Of a DNA stretch of 64,000 bases, positions 17,658 to 27,039 are shown in pieces. The notes under the pieces are model-generated. The model did not search any database, was not told the origin of the DNA, and worked only from the letters and a program-made list of their open reading frames with translations. The first letter of the stretch is position 1. Each line of letters starts with the position of its first letter. A program made the position numbers and the translations under genes. The stretch comes from Sipunculus nudus (Eukaryota; Annelida; Sipuncula; Golfingiida; Sipunculidae): contig JAPPUL010000069.1 in the NCBI GenBank assembly GCA_026874595.1, positions 1,304,001-1,368,000 of the forward strand, given 5' to 3'.

Positions 17658-18416
17658 TTATATTCTAACGGGTATACCTTTGTTTTGCAAATATCTTTTT
17701 ACTTCGTGAATCGATATTTCTCTATAATGAAAGATAGATGCAGCAAGTGCGGCTTTAGCTTTTGTTTTTTCAAAGCACTCTGATATATGTGTAAGGGCCC
17801 CTGCACCACCTGAGGCTATAACTGGTATTTTAACCCTCTCACAAACAAGCTTTGTAAGTTCAATGTCATACCCTGATTTAGTTCCGTCTTTGTCCATAGA
17901 CGTCAATAAAATCTCCCCAGCGCCAAGTTCTTCTACTTTCGATACCCACTCTAAAACATCTATATGTGTATTCTCTCGCCCACCCTTAATATAGACTGTA
18001 AAACCACCTTCCGCATTCCTCTTTGCATCTACTGCAACCACTATAGCCTGACTGCCAAGCGCATGTGCACCCTCGCTTATTATATGTGGTGTTTTTACTG
18101 CTGCTGAATTAATTGATATCTTATCTGCTCCCGCTTGTATTAACTTTTTCATGTCTTCTAAAGTTCTTATCCCACCACCAATTGTAAAAGGTGTATATAT
18201 TGAATCTGCAACACGCTTTGCTATTTTGTATATTGTATTTCTATTGTCTTTACTTGCTGTTATATCTAGAAATATTATCTCATCTGCTCCCTCACTATCG
18301 TAAAAGGACGCATTAGAAACTGCATCTCCTGCATCTTTTAAGTTTACAAAATTTACTCCCTTTACCACTCGATCATTAATTATATCCAAACACGGTATTA
18401 TCCTATTTGCAAGCAT
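17658..18416 (-). CDS. hisF: imidazole glycerol phosphate synthase, cyclase subunit HisF
   Basis: About 252 residues. Together with HisH it converts PRFAR to imidazole glycerol phosphate and AICAR in histidine synthesis. The (beta/alpha)8 barrel shows the usual halves: [23 protein letters not shown] at the start (catalytic Asp in CLDI), [21 protein letters not shown], and [18 protein letters not shown] with the second catalytic Asp, then [14 protein letters not shown]. The frame is open further upstream, but ATG 18416 is the family start. It overlaps the end of hisA by 14 bases, which indicates translational coupling. Last gene of the hisB-H-A-F cluster. Confidence 0.95.
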   Translation of the reverse strand: MLANRIIPCLDIINDRVVKGVNFVNLKDAGDAVSNASFYDSEGADEIIFLDITASKDNRNTIYKIAKRVADSIYTPFTIGGGIRTLEDMKKLIQAGADKISINSAAVKTPHIISEGAHALGSQAIVVAVDAKRNAEGGFTVYIKGGRENTHIDVLEWVSKVEELGAGEILLTSMDKDGTKSGYDIELTKLVCERVKIPVIASGGAGALTHISECFEKTKAKAALAASIFHYREISIHEVKRYLQNKGIPVRI

Positions 18417-19143
18417 CTTGTGCCTCTTTAATGCTAAAATTACCCTCATAAAGCGCTTTGCCAACAATTACTCCAGAAAGCCTTTTACTCTCTTTATGCA
18501 CTTTGTTTAGTTCCTTTATGTCTTTAAGACTTGATACCCCGCCTGATGCTATTATATTTGATTTTGTTAGTTTTAGCGTTTTAATGTAAAATCCTGCATC
18601 TATCCCGCTTAGCATCCCATCTCGACTTATGTCTGTTATTATTAGCTCTTTAGCTCCATAGCCGTTTAACTCTTTTATAAATTCTACTAGCTTTGTATCA
18701 GTACGCTCCTTCCACCCGCTTATTGCAACATAACCATCTATACAATCTATTCCTACTATTATCCTATCACCGCCAAACTCTTTTAATGCCTCTTTTGTAA
18801 AGCCTTTGTCTTTATAAGCACCACTGCCAAGTATTACCCTCTCTACCATCCCGTACTCAAGATAAAGCCTTATCGTTTCCAAATCACGTATCCCACCCCC
18901 TATCTCTAGCTTGGCTTTACTTAAACTATTTGATAAATCCTTTACTATCTCAAGGTTTTTAGGTCTGCCCGCAAAGGCTCCATCTAGATCTACTACATGT
19001 ATTAAATTAACACCTTCCCTTTCCCATATGAGGCCTTGGGATACCGGTGAGTCATTATATATTGTCTCTTTGTCCGGATCCCCTTGTAAAAGTCGCACGC
19101 ATCGCCCATTTTGTATGTCTATTGCCGGTATCACTTCAAGCAT
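18403..19143 (-). CDS. hisA: HisA: ProFAR isomerase
   Basis: 246 residues. It isomerises ProFAR to PRFAR, the step before HisF/HisH. The barrel begins [22 protein letters not shown] (catalytic Asp in AIDI), continues through [13 protein letters not shown] and RVILGSGAY, and has the second catalytic Asp in [14 protein letters not shown], then [14 protein letters not shown]. Length and motifs are canonical. It overlaps hisH upstream by 13 bases and hisF downstream by 14, a tight operon. Confidence 0.95.
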   Translation of the reverse strand: MLEVIPAIDIQNGRCVRLLQGDPDKETIYNDSPVSQGLIWEREGVNLIHVVDLDGAFAGRPKNLEIVKDLSNSLSKAKLEIGGGIRDLETIRLYLEYGMVERVILGSGAYKDKGFTKEALKEFGGDRIIVGIDCIDGYVAISGWKERTDTKLVEFIKELNGYGAKELIITDISRDGMLSGIDAGFYIKTLKLTKSNIIASGGVSSLKDIKELNKVHKESKRLSGVIVGKALYEGNFSIKEAQDACK

Positions 19144-19751
19144 ATCTGTCCAAAGTTCTTTATTATCTTTAACCCTTTTTTTTGACTCTTTTCCGGATGA
19201 AATTGGGTTGCGTATATATTTTTATACTCTATCACGCTTGGAAACTCTATCTCGTGTCTACTAAAACCCCGTATAACGCTTTTATCTTTTGGATTTGCAT
19301 AGTAGGAATTTGCAAAATAAAAATAACTTCCTCTCCCATCTATTTCTTCTATCCCTTCTAGAAGCTTACTCTCCCCTTTTACCTTCACCTCGTTCCAGCC
19401 TATGTGTGGCACGCTCTGTCCTATGTCAAATCTTATCACCTCTCCCTTTACTATCCCAAGCCCTTTTGTATAACCAAATTCTGTGCTCGATTCAAATAGT
19501 AATTGTAAACCCAGGCATATCCCCAAAAACGGTTTGCCAAAACCTATAAACTCTTTTAATGCATCCTTAAAACCACTTCTTTCTAAACTCTCCATTGCAG
19601 CCCCGTAAGCTCCTACCCCAGGTAGCACCACTCCCATACTCTCATAAAGCTCTTTTGGCTTTGTTACTATCTTTGTCTTATAGCCAAAACGCAAAAACGC
19701 CTTTAATACATTATTTAAGTTGCTACTATCGTAGTTTATTATCGATATCAT
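19131..19751 (-). CDS. hisH: imidazole glycerol phosphate synthase, glutaminase subunit HisH
   Basis: 206 residues. A class I glutamine amidotransferase that supplies ammonia to HisF. It opens MISIINYDSSNLNNVLKAF, has the oxyanion PGVGAYGAAM loop, the nucleophile Cys in FLGICLGLQLLFE (about residue 78), and the His-Glu pair in TQFHPEKSQ near the end (about 188-190). All catalytic residues are present. It lies 27 bases after hisB and overlaps hisA by 13 bases. Confidence 0.95.
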   Translation of the reverse strand: MISIINYDSSNLNNVLKAFLRFGYKTKIVTKPKELYESMGVVLPGVGAYGAAMESLERSGFKDALKEFIGFGKPFLGICLGLQLLFESSTEFGYTKGLGIVKGEVIRFDIGQSVPHIGWNEVKVKGESKLLEGIEEIDGRGSYFYFANSYYANPKDKSVIRGFSRHEIEFPSVIEYKNIYATQFHPEKSQKKGLKIIKNFGQICLK

Positions 19752-19778
19752 TTTATAATAACTTGCTTTTTAGACTTT

Positions 19779-20378
19779 TTAAATGCTTCCTTTTGTAGAT
19801 AGCACGCCCTTTATCTTGGGGTCCTGGCTACAGGCCATCTTTAAGGCGTGTCCTACGCATTTGAATATACCCTCTGCTATGTGATGGCTATTTTCTCCGT
19901 AGCGTACGTTTATATGTAGTGTTATCCCACCATTTGAACTAAACGCTCGAAAAAACTCTTTTATTAACTCAACGTCAAAACTACCTATCTTCAAAGACCT
20001 AAACCGACTTTTATATACTAGATAACCCCGATTACTTAAATCTAATGCCACCTCCGTTAAACTCTCTTCCATCGGTAAGGCAAAATGTCCGTAACGCTTA
20101 ATCCCTGCCTTATCTCCTAATGCCTCCTTTAGCCCCTGCCCAAGGCATATTCCAACATCCTCTACTGTGTGATGATAATCTATTTCTAAATCGCCTTTGC
20201 AGTCCAAACTTATCTTTATACCTGAGTGTTTGGATAATTGATTTAGCATGTGATCGAAAAAGGGTATCCCACTTGATATTTCACTCCCGCTTTCTATATC
20301 TTCATTATCCAAATCAAGACAAAGCTTTATTTTTGTCTCGTTTGTCTTCCTATTTATTTTTGCTTTGCGCATTAGCAC
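19779..20378 (-). CDS. hisB: imidazoleglycerol-phosphate dehydratase
   Basis: 199 residues, the single-domain dehydratase without the histidinol-phosphatase half found in enterobacteria. It dehydrates IGP to imidazole-acetol phosphate. The duplicated metal-binding signatures are intact: PFFDHMLNQLSKHSGI and DYHHTVEDVGICLGQ in the first half, and NSHHIAEGIFKCVGHAL in the second. ATG 20372 (MRKAKINR) is an equally good start. First gene of the local hisBHAF cluster; the other his genes are not in the window. Confidence 0.95.
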   Translation of the reverse strand: MLMRKAKINRKTNETKIKLCLDLDNEDIESGSEISSGIPFFDHMLNQLSKHSGIKISLDCKGDLEIDYHHTVEDVGICLGQGLKEALGDKAGIKRYGHFALPMEESLTEVALDLSNRGYLVYKSRFRSLKIGSFDVELIKEFFRAFSSNGGITLHINVRYGENSHHIAEGIFKCVGHALKMACSQDPKIKGVLSTKGSI

Positions 20379-20453
20379 TTCCCTTTAACTTTTTAGCAAG
20401 TAGTTTAAATATTAATACTTTTGTTTTTAGTATATAATATATTTTATTTCTAA

Positions 20454-21371
20454 TTAGCTTTTGCTAAAACGAGCTCCTTCGTAATCTACTCTAAGATAAT
20501 AACTTTGCGAGTTAAGTTCTACCTTCCTAAATTCATCTTGTACCGATTTTGTTAATATATCTTTTTCTTTGGTGCTTAAGTCTTTTATGAATATCCCAAG
20601 AGTAGGACCTGAACCCGATATGAAACTACATATTGCTCCTTTTCCATATGCTTTTTTCCTGGCTTCATAAAGCCCAGGAACAAGCTTTTCTCTATACGGC
20701 TGATGTATTTTATCTTGAACTATATTTTCAAGGTCTTTATAATCTTCATCTTCAAAGGCTTTTATAAGACGGTAGAACTTTTGATTACTTTCTACTAGCG
20801 TTTCTAATGGGTAGGATTTAGGTAGGGCATAGCGAGCACTATGGGTAGACACAGTATAATCTGGCTTTATACCTATGAATTCTATATCTTTTGGAAACTT
20901 TAGTTTCTTTACTTTATATGTTTTCTCCCTTGCTTTATAACAGAATGTGAAACCGCCGTACAATGCTGGAGATACGTTGTCTGCATGTCCTTCAATCTCG
21001 GCTCCTATATTTAATAACTGCTCTTTAGATAACTTTTCATTTATTAAGGAATTAGCTCCCACTAAGCCGCATACTATTGCTGCACTTGAACTGCCAAGTC
21101 CCCCCATTAGCGGTATCTCATTTTCAATCTCTATGTGGTAACTTTTTATATCTTCTTTGGCCTTTATTAATACCTCTTTGAAAGCTTTGTATACAAGATT
21201 GGAATCTATATTGCAAGATATATCACCTGGCCCTACATATGTTATTTTAGTCTCTCCTTTAGCGAGTTCCTTTATCCGAACTTTGTTGTAAAGCGTTAAT
21301 GCAAGGCCTAATGAGTCAAAACCTACTCCTATATTTGCTGTTGACCCAGGCGCTTTTACCTCTATTATCAT
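20454..21371 (-). CDS. thrB: homoserine kinase (GHMP family)
   Basis: 305 residues. It phosphorylates homoserine on the way to threonine. It begins VKAPGSTANIGVGFDSLGLAL, has the ATP-binding GHMP loop PLMGGLGSSSAAIVCGL near residue 90, and the C-terminal ISGSGPTLGIFI motif; the order and length are canonical. It sits 32 bases downstream of the AddB-like gene and about 75 bases upstream of hisB, all on the same strand. A second gene of the homoserine-kinase II/aminoglycoside phosphotransferase fold lies at 43.9 kb. Confidence 0.92.
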   Translation of the reverse strand: MIIEVKAPGSTANIGVGFDSLGLALTLYNKVRIKELAKGETKITYVGPGDISCNIDSNLVYKAFKEVLIKAKEDIKSYHIEIENEIPLMGGLGSSSAAIVCGLVGANSLINEKLSKEQLLNIGAEIEGHADNVSPALYGGFTFCYKAREKTYKVKKLKFPKDIEFIGIKPDYTVSTHSARYALPKSYPLETLVESNQKFYRLIKAFEDEDYKDLENIVQDKIHQPYREKLVPGLYEARKKAYGKGAICSFISGSGPTLGIFIKDLSTKEKDILTKSVQDEFRKVELNSQSYYLRVDYEGARFSKS

Positions 21372-21403
21372 TAATTTCTATATCCTATATCGTTTTAGCT
21401 GGC

Positions 21404-24400
21404 TTATTCTATTATGCTTTCCCAGAACATTGTGTTTTTGTCCTTTAGAAGGGCTTTATCTAGGTTTACTCTGCAAATTTCTTGATACTCACAATATTCT
21501 GGACACTTGTGCTGTCTTGGGTTTGAGGGGAAGTTTCCATTTTCTATCATATTAAGATATTTTTTTGTGTACAAAATCGCCTTATCTATATATGTTGTGC
21601 CACTTTCGTCTATTTTGTCTTCTGCTTTAAACTCTCTAGTTATCATACTCTTTTTACTATACTTTTTCTCTCGTATATAATAATTTGCACTGTATTCAAG
21701 TTTGCTATTTTTATATATTTCTTTTGCTACTTTTGAATATAATGGATGTTGAAAGTTAAGCCCAGCTAAGGCCTTTTTTACTAATTCATCTTTAAGTGCA
21801 GCTTGGCCTGTTTTATAATCTATTACCCGTATAGTTTTACTATCTTTAGATAAGTCTATCCTGTCTATTTTACCTTTTATATATATTGTATTATCTTTAT
21901 ACTCTATAATATGTTTATTATCCTCACTAAAATTGTATTCTAGCAACTCTTTACTATATTCACTATTTTCTTTTATATCTTGAGTTACAAAGTGTATAAG
22001 TTCTTCTTTTAGTTCTTGTAGATTTTTGCTTTCTTTGAATAATGGGCTTAATCTGTTTTCTCTAATCTCCTTTTCAACGTGCACTGTTATTAACTTCAGT
22101 AGCTCTAATTTTATATTCTCTTTTAGCTTAAACTCCTCTTTTTTTCTTTTATTCTTGCCTTTGTTTACTATACATTCAAGATACTCTTCTTTATCCGGAA
22201 CCTTATGTTTTGTGTAAAATTCTTCTAGAATATCATGTACAATACTACCCCTCCTGCTCCCCGTAAGTTCAAATACTTCCTCTCGTATCTCTTTTAACTT
22301 TAAAATATCGCTAAAGAAATATCTATGAGGACATTGCCCATATAACTCAAGTTTTGTTGGAGCTATACTTAGATTCAGCTTGTCTTTTAACAGATTTATA
22401 CCAATATCACGTTCACTTAAGTCTAAATAACCTTCATATTCACTAAAATCCTTATTTGAAAGCCTTTTAGTCTCCATCTCTACTTTAGCTTTTATGTCTT
22501 CTAGCTCATCTTTTGTAAAGCCTATAATAGCGTCAATGTTATTAACAGAAATATTATCGCCTGAGGCAACCTTTCTAGCATAATAGCTATAAAGCTCATC
22601 TTTGCTATGTATATAGTTTTTATCACGTATTATCTTCTTTAAAAGACTTTCTGGTAATTCATCAAGATAAAAAGAGCGATTTAGAGTATGTCCATCATTG
22701 CTAAATTCAGGATATGAGAAATAGACTCTGCTTTCTGCCATAAGAAGTAGTTTTAAGAACACTAGGTTTTCATCATGTTGCCTTTCTTCATACGTTTTAA
22801 ATAATCCTTCTGTTACCTTGTTTATCTGTATTTCTTCTATGGTTGTTAGCAGTTTTAAGTCTCTTGACACTTTAGGGTAGCTTTTATCTGTCATGCCAGC
22901 TACAAAGACATATTTAAATCTATCCAGGGGCACTTGCTCCCCTCCATATATAACTCCTTTAATGTTATCTTGCTCTATCTTTATTCTTGAACTTTGCATT
23001 GCTGTATATAATATGCTATAAAGTTCAACAATAGTTATGTTTCTTTGCTCATCTTTTGTTAAGATATATAAAAGCTCATTTAATATATCCATAAACCTTT
23101 TTAGTATATGGCTATCTTCCTTAACCCGTTTTATGTCATTTCCCATATAGCAATTTTGCAATATCATGAAACGTTTTGTTATATGGTCTTTTAACTTATT
23201 TATAAGCTCTTTTAACGGTCTTTTTTCGTTTGGGCCTGGCAATTCATTTATAATTGAATAAAGCTTTTCTATACACTTTAGGATTAAACTGATTTCGAAT
23301 ATTTCCTTTTTGTTATTGTATTTATGGTCCTCATCATTCTCTGCTACTTGCTCTTTTAAAGCCTTTAAGCCTCTAAAATACTTTAGAAGGCTTGTATTCC
23401 TGGTGCCGCGGTAATAATGCTTTATCTTATTCTCTATACTAAACCACTTAGGAAAACCCAAACTAACGTATCCTGAACTTGTAAATCGTATGAGAGTATC
23501 ATAATCAAAATTATATATTCTTAGAAGCAGAATATTCAATATGGTTCGTATTAATTTGCTATCTAAGAGATTAATCCTTTTACCGCCTTTTATAGGTATA
23601 TTATTAATCTTAAATTGCTTTAGTATCTCATTTTCATATTCTCTTTGTTCCCGACACGCTACATATATATCTTCAGGACGTTCGCCATTGGAAAGCAAAG
23701 TAACTATTTGTTTGGATATAGAAATTATCTCCTGTTCGATATTAGTTTCCTCAAGTAAATATAGTTTAGGCGAAGCACTTTCTTTTGTAAGATTATCTTC
23801 AAGGCTATCTTTGTCTATCCTATTATGTTTAGAATAAGGCATAAATAATTTATCTTTTATAATACCTTTAGTTTCATCCATTCCTATATCTTTAAAACCA
23901 TCTATAGTCTTTCTTGTAAATCCTATTTCTACAAGCTCTTTAATGAGTTTAGATGTTTTATAAAATGTATCTTTAATATTATCATCATGAAATAAGCTAA
24001 CAGTTAGAGTAATTCCTTGCTTAAGCAGTTGTCTAATAAATGCAAGTTCAAGATTAGTAAGATATTCAAAAGCCAAAAGATAAACATGTTTTATATCTTT
24101 TAGAATGTTTTTGTTTTGGTTTTCTAAGGCAAGTATTAATGAATATATCATATCGTTTTTATCAACTAGCTTAGACTTTTTCTGTATCAACTCATATTCA
24201 TGCAATATATCATATATTAGGTTGTATTTGTGCTTAAGGTTAGGATAATTTGTTGTAAGAGCAGATCTCCATTTAGAAAGAGTATTACATATACCTATTA
24301 TTAAATGGTGCTTATAAGCATCCTCGGGATAAAATGACTTTATATTATTAACTATCTTCAAAAGGTCTTCTTGGAAATTGGATATACTTGAAACGCTTTT

Positions 24401-24796
24401 TGAAATAAAATTACTTTCTTTGTTCTTAATCTTTGTAAGAATGCCTTTAATAATCATTTGGCTGGTGTAATCATTTAAAGAGAGGACATCTTTATAATCT
24501 TTGTTATTAGGGGTTAATACTAATTTATTAAAGAATTTTTTGTAAAGTGCATCAAGCGACAAAATATTATCAGTAGCAATAGCTTGAGATTTGTTAAGTA
24601 GTAATCGCTTGTATGCTCTAATTTGTCTTGTTTCTCTACTTACTATAAGGAATGGGCTTTTTGCTAGATTATTTGTAGTTTTAAGTTTGGGTGAGATAAC
24701 ATTTTCTATAATGTATTTATTTAGAGTTACAATATCAAAGGCAGAATATATAGAGTTAATATTATAAGAGTTATTAGACATAGAAGTATTTGTCAT
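21404..24796 (-). CDS. AddB-like PD-(D/E)XK exonuclease with inactivated helicase region
   Basis: 1130 residues. The C-terminal RecB-type nuclease is clear: IDRIDLSKDSKTIRVIDYKTGQA (about 980-1000) carries the D...DYK catalytic pattern. A cysteine near 818 (LYGQCPHRYFF) with the final CPEYCEYQEIC cysteines (about 1096-1106) matches the 4Fe-4S clamp of AddB/AdnB nucleases. The preceding ~800 residues resemble a UvrD-like helicase body (VFVAGMTDKSYPKV, ENLVFLKLLLMAESRVYFSYP), but I see no Walker A GxGKT at the N-terminus (SPFLIVSRETRQIRAYKR instead). No AddA helicase gene is nearby. Likely a subunit of a double-strand-break resection complex. It starts 2 bases after the ClC stop. Confidence 0.82.
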   Translation of the reverse strand: MTNTSMSNNSYNINSIYSAFDIVTLNKYIIENVISPKLKTTNNLAKSPFLIVSRETRQIRAYKRLLLNKSQAIATDNILSLDALYKKFFNKLVLTPNNKDYKDVLSLNDYTSQMIIKGILTKIKNKESNFISKSVSSISNFQEDLLKIVNNIKSFYPEDAYKHHLIIGICNTLSKWRSALTTNYPNLKHKYNLIYDILHEYELIQKKSKLVDKNDMIYSLILALENQNKNILKDIKHVYLLAFEYLTNLELAFIRQLLKQGITLTVSLFHDDNIKDTFYKTSKLIKELVEIGFTRKTIDGFKDIGMDETKGIIKDKLFMPYSKHNRIDKDSLEDNLTKESASPKLYLLEETNIEQEIISISKQIVTLLSNGERPEDIYVACREQREYENEILKQFKINNIPIKGGKRINLLDSKLIRTILNILLLRIYNFDYDTLIRFTSSGYVSLGFPKWFSIENKIKHYYRGTRNTSLLKYFRGLKALKEQVAENDEDHKYNNKKEIFEISLILKCIEKLYSIINELPGPNEKRPLKELINKLKDHITKRFMILQNCYMGNDIKRVKEDSHILKRFMDILNELLYILTKDEQRNITIVELYSILYTAMQSSRIKIEQDNIKGVIYGGEQVPLDRFKYVFVAGMTDKSYPKVSRDLKLLTTIEEIQINKVTEGLFKTYEERQHDENLVFLKLLLMAESRVYFSYPEFSNDGHTLNRSFYLDELPESLLKKIIRDKNYIHSKDELYSYYARKVASGDNISVNNIDAIIGFTKDELEDIKAKVEMETKRLSNKDFSEYEGYLDLSERDIGINLLKDKLNLSIAPTKLELYGQCPHRYFFSDILKLKEIREEVFELTGSRRGSIVHDILEEFYTKHKVPDKEEYLECIVNKGKNKRKKEEFKLKENIKLELLKLITVHVEKEIRENRLSPLFKESKNLQELKEELIHFVTQDIKENSEYSKELLEYNFSEDNKHIIEYKDNTIYIKGKIDRIDLSKDSKTIRVIDYKTGQAALKDELVKKALAGLNFQHPLYSKVAKEIYKNSKLEYSANYYIREKKYSKKSMITREFKAEDKIDESGTTYIDKAILYTKKYLNMIENGNFPSNPRQHKCPEYCEYQEICRVNLDKALLKDKNTMFWESIIE

Positions 24797-24798
24797 AA

Positions 24799-26949
24799 TT
24801 ATATATTTTTAATCTTGTTGATTTTAGAATTCTCACCAAATAGTAGCAGCCAATCGTTTGCTTTAAATTTATAGTTTCCATAAGGGAATATTCTTTTTTC
24901 ATTATCGTTTTGCTTGTCATAAGGCAAACCATTTGTCTTAATTAAAATAACTTCAACCTGATAGCGAGTTCTAATATTAATGTCAATAATGGTTTTGTTT
25001 ATAAAGCTTTTCGGAACAGGTATTTCTATCATAGAGTAGCCGTCAATAACTTCAAGAGACTCAAGTCTCTTAATAGAGCTTATTCTATTTACCATACCAC
25101 TAGTAATTTCTGCTTTAAGCAATTCATTATTGTATGATTTTATGACCTCACTTTTCCAAATAGCTCCAATTATAGATTTATTATCCTTTGAGAATACAGG
25201 AAGTTCTTCGGTATTGGTATCTCCAAATTTACTAAGAACATAGTCAAGAGAGTCATCTTCTTTTACAAAAACAACCTGGTCCTCAATAATATCCTTAGCA
25301 ATTATGATGTTTTTCAAATCCTCGAAATCGCTAATAACCTTTTTAAAACTATGTAAAGAGAAAGCTCCAATAATCTCTTTATTCGTATCAATAACAGGAA
25401 AGTAAGTTTTATCACCATTAATAACAATATCCATAATCTCGTTCAAATTCATATTGGCAGGAATTATAGCAGAACCATAGCGCTTCATAACATCTTTAGT
25501 TTTTATAGATTTTAATATATTAATCTCTTGCCCCGCCTTAATATTAACCCCTTTTCTAATAAGCTTTAAAGTGTATATAGACTCAGGATTTATTCTCTGA
25601 GCAACCAAAGTACTAATAATAGATGATATCATTAAAGGCAAAATGATGTGATAATTATAGCTAGTCAATTCAAATATAATTAAAATAGCAGTGATGGGAG
25701 CATGTGTAGTAGCTGCAACTAAGGCTCCCATAGAAACAAGCATAGAGATTATGGGGAAGGCAGTAGTCTCGCCAACAAGAGAAGGGAATAAAGCAGAAAA
25801 TGCAATGCCAAATCCTCCCCCCAGCATAGCTCCAATGAATAAAGAGGGTGCAAAAACGCCGCCAGAACCGCCAGAACCAAGTGTAAGAGAAGTTGCAATT
25901 ATCTTTAAAAGTACAAGTAGAAGCATAAGATGGAAACTCCAGCTTCCAAAGTCGAGGATGTTTATAGAGGATAGAACATTGTCAAAGTCGGTGTTTTGAA
26001 TATATTCCAAAGCCTTATTAATAGCTTCATGACCGGTTCCAAAGATTTGAGGAAACTCAATGCCTATAATGCCAAGTAAAAGACCACCGATAGCGGGTTT
26101 AATGTAATTGGGTATAAACTTAATACCGTCAAAAAAGTCTTCAAACTTGTATAAAGTTTTGCTATAAAGAACAGCAACAAAAGCTGCAACAAAACCAAGT
26201 AATAGGTAAGGTATAAGCTCCTCAAGACTTTGCAATCTATAATCAGTGGGAACTATGAAAGTAGGGAAGTCTCCGCCTGAGAGTTGATTAGAGACGACGG
26301 TAGCAACGACAGATGATATCACAATCGGACTAAAGTGAGCAACCCCAAACTCTCCAAGAATGATTTCAACAGCAAATATAGCACCAGCAATAGGAGCATT
26401 AAAAGTCGCAGCAATACCAGCCGCACCCCCACAAGCAACTAAAGTTTTGATTTTATCAGAAGGGAGGCGTAAAAACTGTCCTATAGTAGAACCAATAGAA
26501 GAGCCGATTTGTACAATAGGGCCCTCTCGGCCGGTAGAGCCTCCAGAGCCAATACAAATTGAAGCTGATATAGCTTTAACAAATACAATACGTGGTCTAA
26601 TAATCCCGCCTCTCTTAACCACAGATTCCATAACCTCAGGAACTCCATGTCCTTTAGCCTCTCTTGCAAAGAGATAGATTATAGGACCAATAATAAGGCC
26701 CCCAAGGGCAGGAATAATTATTAGCCAGTACCACTTTGTTTGCTGATAAGCATTTAGTATATCGTGTCCAGAAGCGTTAAAGAATAGGTTTTCAAAGTAT
26801 AAGATAAGGAATTTAACAGCGATAGAGCCAAGACCGCCAAGTATACCAACAATTATAGCTGCACTAACCATAAATGTGTGTTCAGCACTTTTAGCTTGCT
26901 CATAAAGTTTTTGAAACTGAGAAGAAAGATTTTTAATAGAGTATTTCAT
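24799..26949 (-). CDS. ClC-family chloride channel/transporter with CBS pair and RCK_C domain
   Basis: 716 residues. The first ~450 form the ClC membrane core with the three selectivity sequences: GSGGSTGREGPIVQIGS (about 133-149, the gating Glu is present), GSGGSGGVFAPSLFIGAMLGG, and the VATTHAPITAILIIFELT helix. Residues ~490-620 are a CBS-domain pair (MKRYGSAIIPANMN..., VFVKEDDSLDYVLSKFG), and the last ~80 residues resemble a TrkA-C/RCK ligand domain (IEIPVPKSFINKTIIDINIRTRYQVEVILI). This is a regulated anion channel or Cl-/H+ antiporter of the inner membrane. It overlaps neither neighbour and is immediately upstream of the AddB-like gene. Confidence 0.9.
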   Translation of the reverse strand: MKYSIKNLSSQFQKLYEQAKSAEHTFMVSAAIIVGILGGLGSIAVKFLILYFENLFFNASGHDILNAYQQTKWYWLIIIPALGGLIIGPIIYLFAREAKGHGVPEVMESVVKRGGIIRPRIVFVKAISASICIGSGGSTGREGPIVQIGSSIGSTIGQFLRLPSDKIKTLVACGGAAGIAATFNAPIAGAIFAVEIILGEFGVAHFSPIVISSVVATVVSNQLSGGDFPTFIVPTDYRLQSLEELIPYLLLGFVAAFVAVLYSKTLYKFEDFFDGIKFIPNYIKPAIGGLLLGIIGIEFPQIFGTGHEAINKALEYIQNTDFDNVLSSINILDFGSWSFHLMLLLVLLKIIATSLTLGSGGSGGVFAPSLFIGAMLGGGFGIAFSALFPSLVGETTAFPIISMLVSMGALVAATTHAPITAILIIFELTSYNYHIILPLMISSIISTLVAQRINPESIYTLKLIRKGVNIKAGQEINILKSIKTKDVMKRYGSAIIPANMNLNEIMDIVINGDKTYFPVIDTNKEIIGAFSLHSFKKVISDFEDLKNIIIAKDIIEDQVVFVKEDDSLDYVLSKFGDTNTEELPVFSKDNKSIIGAIWKSEVIKSYNNELLKAEITSGMVNRISSIKRLESLEVIDGYSMIEIPVPKSFINKTIIDINIRTRYQVEVILIKTNGLPYDKQNDNEKRIFPYGNYKFKANDWLLLFGENSKINKIKNI

Positions 26950-27039
26950 TATATTGTCGCAAACCCCAAAAGCCTAAATAACATGTATTTTGCAAGAGAA
27001 GATGAAATAGAAGAAGAGAATAAATGAGGTATATAAAAG

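Noticed and set aside
23700-24900. Replication origin at the local change in G/C skew
   Set aside because: No dnaA, dnaN, parA/B or DnaA-box cluster nearby, and skew changes several times in the window, so inversion or coding bias is as likely.
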